DNA of 64,000 nt, from NCBI RefSeq assembly GCF_963675165.1, contig NC_087387.1, forward strand, positions 5,048,990 through 5,112,989, given 5' to 3'. This DNA is from Halichondria panicea. Lineage: Eukaryota; Porifera; Demospongiae; Suberitida; Halichondriidae. The notes beneath the pieces were generated by a model, which saw only the letters and a list, made by a program, of their open reading frames with translations, ran no database searches and had not been told where the DNA came from. The position numbers and the translations under genes were made by a program. Below are positions 21,492-31,077 of this stretch, one piece after another; position 1 is the stretch's first letter, and each line of letters opens with the position of its first letter.

Positions 21492-24400
21492 ATGTTTACG
21501 GTGTTCTACTTTTTGCATTTGGCTATAGGCATCCTTAGCATAAATGGATACCAGCATGTTGTTAAGGTAGCTCCTACTGTTCAAGTCCAAGGAATGGAGT
21601 CTCCACAATATCAAACACTCTGTCACTACATCAAAGCTACGAATAGTCTGAATACAACAAATACAACCGTTGAATTTCTTCCTGGAATACATGAAGTTGA
21701 TCATTGCACCAGTAGCCAGTTAGTGGTGGAACATGTCAGCAACATAGTTTGGAAAGGCTCACAATCATTAAAGAAGGAATGGCCAATGATAGTGTGTAAT
21801 AATCGGTTTAACTTTATCTTCAGAAGAGTTGAAAACCTGACGCTAACAGGTCTTACATTGAGTAAATGTGGTAAATACGCTAAACGCAATCTGCAAGTAC
21901 CTCTTCAGAAAAGTTTCACTTGTTATTGGAGTGCCATACTTTCCAGTTTTAAATTCATGGCAGCAATATCACTAGTCAGCGTTACTAACCTAAATCTCCA
22001 AAACATAAACATTTCTGAAAGCGTAGGGTACGGATTATTCGCTCGAAACATAATTGGAGAATCACTAATAAATTCCTCTATCTTTGGAGAGAACAAGGCA
22101 ACAGCATTAAATCAGTTTGCAGGAGGTAATGCTATCTTCATTTTTCTTGATTCTTCTCAAATGGTGATGAAGCAACCTCATCTCACTATTCAAAACTCTT
22201 TCTTCTACAATGGAAGTGATAATTTTCAATGTGAGGAGAAGTGTGAAGTCAATAAATTTGGTAGGCAAATCCGTTCAAATGGCCTAGGAATAATTACAAT
22301 ACAAAATAACTATGCTGTAAAAGTATTTGTACACAATGTGACATTCTCTGGAAATGTTGCATGGAGAAATCGTCTTTCAATACTTATTAATGACCACAGC
22401 GGTATTGCCAATAGCTTCCAGTTCATTAACTGTAAATTTATACAAGACGGAGCCTTAAAGATAGAGCGAAATTCTAAAGGAAATAATACCAACATAAAAT
22501 CAACGTTATTGTTCAACGTTGAAAATTGTATTTTCTCTGAGGGCTTATATACTGGAATTTATGTATTCATTGAAGACGAAAACCTTTTCCAAGACATTAT
22601 AATCAGTAACTGCACTTTCAAACACTTCCATTCAAGATCAAGATCAATAGCGGTGTTGCAGGTAGTACAACTAGGCACAAGCAGCTCTTGTCCACGAATA
22701 AGAATGAAAATCATGAATTCAATTTTTTTTAATAACTCAATATGTTCCAACTTTGAGCTTACAACAACACCATATAGTGCCAACAAATGTCCATCAATAA
22801 TAATTGATAATTGTACTTACGAGAACAATCACAGTCCAAATGACTATTTGATTTCATCTGCCAAATATAAATCTTTATATGGACAATCAGATATTACTTT
22901 TGTAGAAAAGTATGAGGAAGAATACATACTCAATCGGGGTTTTCTTGACCAAGTGGCATTTCGGAGTACATCATTTATCAGTAACACGTTGGGCCCCGAG
23001 TCATTCAAAGGAATAGTTGGTGCAACACATGTGTTCATATCATTCACTAACTGCTATTTCGCAAATTCCATAGGAACAGCGATACAAGCAAATAATTCTG
23101 TAATCAGTCTTTTTGAAACTAATCAATTCATCAACAATACTGGCAAAGAAGGTGGAGCACTGTCCCTCTTAGAGTCAAGACTACATCTTAATAGCAACTC
23201 AACAACTTTCTTTGATCACAATAAGGCAAACTATGGGGGTGTTATATTTGCTACTCCACTCTATTCATACATTGCTCTTACGTACAGTACAACACTTCCT
23301 CTTTGTACATTGGGCCTTCCTAGTTACGGAATAAATATCTCAACAGATTTAAACATATTAGTAAATGTCACCATATATAGTGACACACAAGCATTATACA
23401 CTGGGAATACTATATTCTATGGAGCCTTTGAGTATTGCTTACATGTTTCACTTGCCAATGATACATTTGCCTGGGGTCTCCCAACCTCCATGGTTCAAAC
23501 AAACCTACAAGGACTATTATTCCCATCACAATACATATATTCTGTACCATCAAACTTAATTCTATGTGGTAAATCTCCTTTTGGAAATAGAGCAGTATTG
23601 TTAACATACTCTGGGGCAAACTTTAATCTCAGCATAAAAACAGTTGGAAAAAGTTACGGAAACATTCTTCCAGTTTTAATACGAGAGAAGCTTTGTGTTG
23701 TGTACTTCAACGATTCTCGAAAATGCAAATTAGACTATTTAAGTGAGTTACGATATGGAGCAGGAAAGCAGTTAATAACAACTGATTGCAATAATATCAC
23801 ATACAGTGTTCACGCTCTTCCCAAGAAAATATTTTTGGAAATCGAAATACATCAACTAATTGAAGAAAGTTCTTCCATAAATTTTAAATATGCTACACCT
23901 GTGATAGTTGAGGTAAATCTCCTACCATGTCCTATTGGATACGAAATGTCGAAGGAGAAACCATATTCTTGTGTATGTACCGAATATTTGTCGAGTTTTG
24001 AAATTGCGTGCAATCTTAATGAGAATGGGAAAGTATTAAGACTCCATCAAATGTGGATAGGATTCCATTACAGACATCCAAGCAACATAAGTGTGCACAA
24101 CTCGTGTCCATTCGACTATTGTGTACCCAATCAAGGATACATTAGTCTCAGTCAGCCTGACGAGCAATGTGGAAGCCAACGAACAGGTATTCTTTGTGGA
24201 AATTGCAGTGGTAATCTGAGCATTGTCCTAGGAACCTCGAACTGCAAGGAATGCACTAATTTGTATCTGTTTCTGATCATACCATTCGCACTTGCTGGAA
24301 TAGCTCTTGTGGTTTTGCTATTAAAGTGCAACCTTACAGTAGCTAACGGACACATTAATGGCATCATTTTCTACGCTAACATTATTCACATCAATAAACC

Positions 24401-25427
24401 GCTCTTCTTTTCCACATCGAGTAATGCTGCTAGTGTAATATTCTCCACCTTCATAGCGTGGCTTAATCTCGACCTCGGTATTGAGACTTGTTTCTTTGAG
24501 AAAATGGATGCTTATGCAAAAGTATGGCTACAATTTGTGTTTCCAGTTTATCTGTGGACCATTGTTGGTGCCACTATTCTCCTCGCTAAATTCTCATCAC
24601 GAGTTAGTCGATTCATTGGCAACAACTCTGTTCCTGTACTAGCTACTCTGCTCATCTTTTCATACGCCAAACTACTCCGAAACATAATTGCTGTAGTGTC
24701 TTTTACTTACATTGAGTTTGAAGATGGTTCATCTATTGCCGTCTGGTTGCAGGATGGAAGTGTAGAGTATTTCAGTGCAAAACATGCAGTGCTTTTTCTA
24801 ATGGCAATGCTCTTCACAATTGGCTACATATTCCCCATGACATTGTTTGTATTCTTTGCTCCCTGCTTACAAGCTTGGTCAAACCACAAAGCTTTCAGGT
24901 GGGTGAACAGGTTGAAGCCACTTCTCGATGCTTACCAAGGACCCTATACCAACAAGTTTCGGTCCTGGACTGGACTAATGATATTCTTACGACTACTACT
25001 GTTCATTGTGTTTGCAATGAATTTCAACAATGATGCTTCGATGAACTTTTTTTGGATTAACATTTTGATTTCACCGTTCACAGTGCTTTGCTTTATAAAG
25101 AGTGTTTACAGGAAAAAATTTGCTAACTTTCTTGAGGCCTTTTCCCTTCTAAACCTCGTCATGTTGTGCGCTGTTAGCTGGCTGGTAAGATCAACTGTTT
25201 ACAATAAGCTACACGAGATTATACCAGAGGTGACATACGTCTCCATCGCCCTAACATTACTGGCATTTCTGAGCATTTTGATTTACCAAGTCAAACTGAA
25301 AGTATTTCCCCAGATTCTTATTAGAAAGAAACCAAACGATAATGAGCCAGCTGAGCAAGAAATTATTGAGAGAGTACCAGCAAAACCAACGGTTACGTAC
25401 GTGGAACTGACGGAGTCACTATTATAA
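21492..25427 (+). CDS. Intact copy 3: secreted beta-helix ectodomain with polytopic membrane C-terminus
   Basis: Single-exon frame of 1311 aa, closely similar to copy 2 over its length. Signal peptide MFTVFYFLHLAIGILS, Asn-rich beta-helix ectodomain with the GGALSLLES and GGVIFATP repeats, the same cysteine-rich stalk (CPIGYEM, CPFDYC, ILCGNCSGN, CKECTN), polytopic region from about residue 922, and tail ending VELTESLL rather than VELREPLLDL. The tail change alters the most conserved end of the family and may affect sorting. Differences from copy 2 concentrate in the ectodomain (for example around 22240-22700 and 23440-23500), while the membrane region is almost unchanged. This pattern would suit a variable recognition surface on a constant transducer, but that is inference. 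Confidence 0.85.
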   Translation: MFTVFYFLHLAIGILSINGYQHVVKVAPTVQVQGMESPQYQTLCHYIKATNSLNTTNTTVEFLPGIHEVDHCTSSQLVVEHVSNIVWKGSQSLKKEWPMIVCNNRFNFIFRRVENLTLTGLTLSKCGKYAKRNLQVPLQKSFTCYWSAILSSFKFMAAISLVSVTNLNLQNINISESVGYGLFARNIIGESLINSSIFGENKATALNQFAGGNAIFIFLDSSQMVMKQPHLTIQNSFFYNGSDNFQCEEKCEVNKFGRQIRSNGLGIITIQNNYAVKVFVHNVTFSGNVAWRNRLSILINDHSGIANSFQFINCKFIQDGALKIERNSKGNNTNIKSTLLFNVENCIFSEGLYTGIYVFIEDENLFQDIIISNCTFKHFHSRSRSIAVLQVVQLGTSSSCPRIRMKIMNSIFFNNSICSNFELTTTPYSANKCPSIIIDNCTYENNHSPNDYLISSAKYKSLYGQSDITFVEKYEEEYILNRGFLDQVAFRSTSFISNTLGPESFKGIVGATHVFISFTNCYFANSIGTAIQANNSVISLFETNQFINNTGKEGGALSLLESRLHLNSNSTTFFDHNKANYGGVIFATPLYSYIALTYSTTLPLCTLGLPSYGINISTDLNILVNVTIYSDTQALYTGNTIFYGAFEYCLHVSLANDTFAWGLPTSMVQTNLQGLLFPSQYIYSVPSNLILCGKSPFGNRAVLLTYSGANFNLSIKTVGKSYGNILPVLIREKLCVVYFNDSRKCKLDYLSELRYGAGKQLITTDCNNITYSVHALPKKIFLEIEIHQLIEESSSINFKYATPVIVEVNLLPCPIGYEMSKEKPYSCVCTEYLSSFEIACNLNENGKVLRLHQMWIGFHYRHPSNISVHNSCPFDYCVPNQGYISLSQPDEQCGSQRTGILCGNCSGNLSIVLGTSNCKECTNLYLFLIIPFALAGIALVVLLLKCNLTVANGHINGIIFYANIIHINKPLFFSTSSNAASVIFSTFIAWLNLDLGIETCFFEKMDAYAKVWLQFVFPVYLWTIVGATILLAKFSSRVSRFIGNNSVPVLATLLIFSYAKLLRNIIAVVSFTYIEFEDGSSIAVWLQDGSVEYFSAKHAVLFLMAMLFTIGYIFPMTLFVFFAPCLQAWSNHKAFRWVNRLKPLLDAYQGPYTNKFRSWTGLMIFLRLLLFIVFAMNFNNDASMNFFWINILISPFTVLCFIKSVYRKKFANFLEAFSLLNLVMLCAVSWLVRSTVYNKLHEIIPEVTYVSIALTLLAFLSILIYQVKLKVFPQILIRKKPNDNEPAEQEIIERVPAKPTVTYVELTESLL

Positions 25428-25594
25428 TTGGCATGTTGTAACTATATTAACACATTAATTTTGGATTCCCTTATTTTGCATCATAATTTTTGCTTACATA
25501 TATTATTTTTGTATGTGTATAGCAGTGCAACAATTTATGCAAATTGTACCTGCATAATTATATACTAAGTTCAAAAGTGATATTAAAATAACGT

Positions 25595-28500
25595 TCAAAA
25601 CACTTCCTCAAACGAGACAGTCTGTACCTCAGAGTATTCACTATTGATGCTGCTCCTATCCACCTGCACTGTCACATGAGGGTTGATGTTCACCATGGAG
25701 AGACAAACAGAGGAGGGGGTGGTTCTATGTGTTGCTATCCCGTACCTCGGCTGTTGGATGGACCCTGTAAAGCCCGTGCTCCTGTTCTGGCTGACAGAAG
25801 AAATGTGACCTGTATAGATATGTATAGGTAGAGAGACATCATTTTTGTGATGACAGCATGTGTCCTAATATACGAATTTCGTTCATTTTATTTTGTCTAT
25901 GGAAATATGTCTGCTAGTTGTCTCTCAAGTATAGTCCATAAAAACGGATACACCACACCACCAGAAAAAAGATATACATATCGGAATATATAGATTTTCC
26001 AGTATCGATTCTCAAGGCGAAATAACCCTAATGTGATAGCCTTAATACAAGCCGCAGAGATAACCGTGAATAATAATTACATATAGTACGGTATAGACGT
26101 CAATGTTTACTTTACTGTATACTTAGCCTCGAATCCAGGCCGATTAAAATACGGCCTGGTCTCTATTGCATGTGTAATTAATCATAGGCATGGTCCATAC
26201 ACTGACGCCCACGTACTATCTACTATGTACATGAAGCTTTATAGCCTAGCTAGCTATAGCTAGCTGTGGCATTCTATGGTGTTGTGGAGAAGGCTTGCAC
26301 ACTAGTCTGAAACCAGAAGAGGCTCGCATCTACCTCTATGATGGTTGGATGGTCGTAATGTTTAACTTGGTTTCTGTACAAATGTGAGCTTCTTCTGGCT
26401 TCAGACTATTGTGCAAGCCTTCTCGACAACACCATAGAGGGCCACAGCTAGCCAGCAAGTCTTCTTGACAAGGCAATAGAGAGCATAAGCCACAGCTTCA
26501 CAGGAGACAAATATTTGTTAAAATTAGTACGGAAAGAAACTAATAAACAAACTAGTTTACGGTATAATTTTATAAAGTATAACGAGTTACCCAGATTCTG
26601 AGTAACTCAGTTCGCGCATGTGCACTATCACCCTTGCAATAGAGGCCAGGCCGTATTTTAATTGGCTTGGTCTCGAGGCTACTGTATACTAGTCAAATAT
26701 TATACACCTGCTATAATGCTTATACCTGTGAATTTGTACTTCTCGAGTGAGTAGGTTGCACTCCTCTTGTAGTATCTCCACCAACAGCACAGCACAAGAA
26801 TCACGACAAAAACAATCACCAGTGAGAATGTCAGGGGGAGGGCAATGACCAGAGCCAGGTGGAGGGTGTTTTCATTAGTCTCTACACCTGTGGAGATGAA
26901 CAATTGTATTAGTGTGAGGTCAGAACAAATATTGGCAGAATTGCAGTATCATTCATTTATCAGTGTACTAGAATACAGTAGTAAAAAAAGTGTTAGGAAC
27001 ACGGACGAAATAATTATCATTAACTGTCAATTTGAACCAAGCTTTACATTTACTATAATTATACACACACTATAATTTCTAGTAGAGCTATGGACTCACT
27101 AATACAGAGTGGCACATTGTCGGACCATAGTCCCGAGGCCTGGCACTCTCTAGTGGACACTCCTATGAGGAAAAAGCCATCTCTGCAGCTGTATTGGGCC
27201 ACGGACTGAAAGGTTGTCGAGGGCAGGTCCACAGCTCCGTCAACGGGAGGGGGCGGGGGGCCACAATCGACAGCTACATGCATGCATGGAGTATCATACT
27301 TAGTCTAGCTGCTATAATTATGCTCACACATTTAGAATTAACCACTAATACGCAAATAATTATGTGTTAATTAACTGCCGAATAGGTATACCACTGTCTG
27401 ATATAGCAACAATACATAACATGTCCACAACATTATTATTATTACTTACGATCATCATTAAGAATCACTACAATGCCTGTTCCCCCCTTCTCCAGACTGT
27501 CTGAAGGATTAGTTGCTCTGAAAGTAAAATTGAACGATTCTGCTGTCTCATAAACTGTGTCACCAAGGATTGTGATATCAGAGCATCGCATCTCTTCATT
27601 TACCAGCCCAGAAGGTAAGACGAGAAGACCGTCCATCACTGGCAAAAAATCATCTCTATCTGGATTACACAATAGTTATGCATCTCACAACACCACCAGC
27701 TGTGCATAATGCATGTACATGTATACAGTATAATTATACAGGTATTGTTGTTGACACGTCAATAGTTAATTGAGCTGTATAATTATAGTAGTCAAAGAGT
27801 CTTCTGGACTCTATTAACGTAACTATATAATATGGTATCAACACGATAATTATAGTGTTTTAATTACGTATAGCAACTATACCTGTTGTGATGCCTGTTG
27901 TAGTTAGCAGTAGAGGCACCTCTCTCTCTAGTCCACTGCTTTCAGGTGCCACGCCCCCTCCAGACACCAGCTGGGCACACAGGGTGAGGACGGTGTTGAC
28001 GTCTCCCTCAGTCAATGTAAACAAACTGGTAGCACTGCCAGTACCGTTGACTACCCTCACAACAGCTCCTGAGACATTTTGACAATTAATTATAATCCAT
28101 GCATTCAAGTTAGCATATCATATCTTCAGCCAGTTATCTAGCTAAGGTGATTACCCATGCGTGCACAGCGCGCAGCAGGAGTAGAGCGATTGGTGTGTGT
28201 GTGTCGGTTTGTGCGTGTGTGTGTGGATACAAAAATGAGCTGTTTGACTGAACTAGACACGTTCATGAACTGCTAATGAGAGCAAAACTTGACCATGCAA
28301 AGCAAACATATTAAAGTACTACAAATTCTTCTGCTAGGTACAAACTTATACGCACCATTTGCATCTGTAATGAACACCTTGGTAGTGTTCCCACGGTTCG
28401 TGCTAATTTCCCCATCCACCATCAGCTGAGCATAGAAGAACTCTGTGTCCTCCACAAGGCTGTCGTTTTGGATGGTGAGGGAGGCACAAATGCGAGTGGG

Positions 28501-31077
28501 ACCATTAGGGATGAACAACTTGTCATATATGAAAGGAATGTAGTCCAGTATGTCTGTAAATAATTGAGGTTTGAATTATAGAGCCAGAAACAACTAAATT
28601 GTAATCAGAACATCTATAGCTCTTTCAACAGACCCTCCTGGAAAGAAACACACAATAATATAGTACAACTTATAATTATGCAATGACAGCGTGGTGTTAT
28701 ACAGTTGGAACAATGTACCTGAAGCGTTTCCCAGTGCTGTCCTTACAGTGAAGCTCACATCTCTATCCATGGCTCCATTTACGGTCACCACACACACATT
28801 AGCTGCTCTGTCAGTCTCAGAAAAGATGTACTGCAACTCCTCAAAGGCAATAATCGGAACTACAAGAAAGTGATTGCGTTCACTATACTCACTGTAAATT
28901 AAGTCTCTTTGGATTTAGACAACTCAGCATTTAAGTCACAACACAACACAATCCAATGCATGCAATATGCCGCAATAAAATTACAGTGCTCTAGAGCTTG
29001 CGCAGTCACACCAAATTAATGATGCTTTATGTTACTGAGTTCTTGCATCTATATTATATAACTTACTATCATTGTCCTGGATGATAATAGATGCTGTTCG
29101 GACAAATGACGAGTTGCCATTGACTATTACGGCCTTCAGCATAAAGAACTCAAACTGTTCGACTTGAGTGTCATCGATAATGGACAGGGTCACAGATTGG
29201 CGATCAGTGCCTGGAGGAAACTCCATTCTTAAATTAACAGGTATGAAATCCTGTGAGCCTGAAGGGTCGAATGTATTGATCATGAGCTTTGTAACGGGTC
29301 AGGATAATTTAACAACTAGCTTCTTCTATGCGATTGCCTCACACTTAACTTTCATGAGATCGACTCCCGCGAGATCAATTCGTACCAGAGCAACTTTGCA
29401 TGAGGTCAACTGTCAGTAGATCAGTTCTCAGATTCAATAGGATCAACTTAACTCTCTTGAAATTAACTCCAATCTTAGAAATTAGGTGTAGCTGACCTCT
29501 ATTTTTAGCAAATTTACATCGTGCATGCATCCATGCCAAAGGTTGACAGGTATTGAGCTCCTACTATAATAGCACAATGCACATGCACTCATTCACAATA
29601 GGCTCAATTCATCAAGAATTCAAGACTAATCATTGAGGGGTATATCTACACGAAAATAAGAAACGTACGATTTATGGTATCTATCCACTGACATTGGTTA
29701 AAACAACCTGGCTTGTCGTCCAGGACGCTCCGAACATTCCAAAAGTTGACGAGCTAATAGACTATGTCATTTATAAGTACCCCCTGGATCAATACAAATG
29801 ATTCACTGGAATTATTTCAATCAACATCAGCCCAGAACCAACAACCATGTTGAGGGATGGCATGCATGCATTTTAAGAAATTCACTCACCAAAAATGGTT
29901 CGAATACCGCAGAGAGAGGGGGCAGTGACCAAAACAAAGATTCAGAGCTACATGTCACATATGAAAGAGAATGAAAGCGACACTGTTTGACCGCTTCAAC
30001 ACAGGAGGCATGACTCTGAATTATTTATCAGTCATCAAGCATCCTTTACTCTTACTTTTGTAACATTTCTTTGTAGCGTCTTTGAGTGATCTTAGTTGAA
30101 TTAAGATTCTGTGAGAGTTGATCTACTGACAGTTGACCTCATGCAAAGTTGATCTAGTAAGAATTGATCTCGTGGGAGTTGATCTCATGAAAGTTGATCT
30201 CGTATGCACACACTTAGAATATCAGGCCAAGTTAGAGAAGTTAATTGACGTCATTATGAAGAGGGGTGGCTTCGGTACTTGGCGGCTGGTGACCGATCAT
30301 TTCGCGATCCCTTTTTGCCCGTCCCCTCTTCCAAAATGATCCTGGCTACACTCTTATGCATGTAGGATAGCTTTAGTGCCCATCGGCATTATAAATATAT
30401 ATATTTGGGGAACATTTTTAATGCACACTGCATTATAATAATGCCTCCTATAGTATACACGAGAGATTTAGGGGCGGATGGGCATTAAAGCTCTCCTATA
30501 ATTATACTATACGAAACCCTTTGTAATCTGTAGGTGCTAATGCAAGCCAATGCCCAAACATTCTTGGAATTAATTTGCACGTCAAGAGCAAATTAAAATG
30601 TCACAATTCACATTTTCACTTTTTGACACCCCCTAGCTAAACACCTTTTGCTGATCCAGAGATCTCGAAGGTAGCCACATTCACAAATACTGGTGATGAA
30701 AAGTTGGCGGTGCTGAGAGTAACGTTGACCTCCAGGCTGCCAACTTCTTCATTGACTAGCGAGGTTTGCTGTTCGAAACTCACCGTCACTGCGAAGACAT
30801 GAGACATAATTTATACAGTCATGCAATACTATGATTGTGTATTCTTCTTATTTCGATGGACAGGAGTATATTGATTAAACACTTATAATAACGATAGCTA
30901 GTTAGTCATAATGTATTTTGAGAAAAATTCAAACGTGTTTCTGCAAAGATCGCATTCAGCTTACATAATACACTTAAGTCTATACAGTAAATTCAATGAT
31001 GTTATATCTATACCTTGACTGTCTGCTTGAGTGCAGAGAAGGGCTAGAACCAGCTGCAGCAGCAGTGGAGGTTCCAT
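25595..31077 (-). CDS. Calx-beta/Sushi single-pass membrane protein, ten exons
   Basis: Exons (reverse order): 31014-31077, 30645-30788, 29067-29258, 28719-28859, 28356-28553, 27883-28068, 27450-27659, 27100-27273, 26726-26887 and 25595-25764. All junctions are phase 1, giving 546 aa. Start MEPPLLLQLVLALLC is a signal peptide. Exons 2-3, 4-5 and 6-7 each make a Calx-beta-type unit: strands such as VTVSFEQ, then a DF/DY-IP turn (SQDFIPV, LDYIPF, DDFLPV) and an acidic end such as TQVEQFEFF. Exon 8 is a Sushi/CCP domain (CGPPPPPVDG... ECQASGLWSDNVPLC). Exon 9 is the transmembrane helix with stop-transfer CCWWRYYKR; exon 10 is a short tail ending SEVQTVSFEEVF. Calx-beta modules bind calcium or act in adhesion in known proteins; the ligand is unknown. 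Intron 2 and intron 9 carry inverted-repeat elements. Confidence 0.8.
26117..26688. mobile_element. Nested inverted-repeat element in intron 9 of the Calx-beta gene
   Basis: Outer arms: tatacttagcctcgaatcc... (26117) and the reverse complement of ...tctcgaggctactgtata (ending 26688), with aaaatacggcctgg inside both. An inner inverted repeat at about 26252-26455 is built from tagctgtggcattctatggt and its complement. There is no coding capacity. It looks like one MITE inserted in another or a foldback element. Confidence 0.65.
28594..28637 (-). other. Possible alternative terminal exon of the Calx-beta gene
   Basis: After a strong acceptor (tttctttccag) the reverse strand continues in the correct phase from exon 4 to read GGSVERAIDVLITI and then a stop. 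It lies within intron 4. Use of it would truncate the protein in the extracellular part, giving a soluble form; alternatively it is the relic of an exon. Confidence 0.4.
29339..30204. mobile_element. DNA element with about 90-bp terminal inverted repeats in intron 2
   Basis: 29339-29431 and 30109-30204 are inverted copies of each other, each built from tandem gatcaact/gatctcatgaaagttg-like submotifs (for example tttgcatgaggtcaactgtc on the left). The interior has no convincing transposase. It is inserted between the two exons that together encode the first Calx-beta unit. Confidence 0.75.
30232..30352. mobile_element. Fragment related to the right end of the hAT-like element
   Basis: The stretch aattgacgtcattatgaaga... 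ending cttccaaaatgatcctggct matches the right end of the element at 32300-33528 (aattatgacgtcataattaa... cttccaaaaaatcctggcta). Only this end is present. Confidence 0.5.

Noticed and set aside
27860-28108. Use of the + strand frames at 27888-28082 as coding
   Set aside because: The - strand carries a Calx-beta exon with matching splice sites; the + strand frame is its shadow.
30133-30339. 68-codon open frame with LVRIDLVGVDLMKVDL repeats
   Set aside because: It is the translated subrepeat of the right terminal inverted repeat, not a protein gene.
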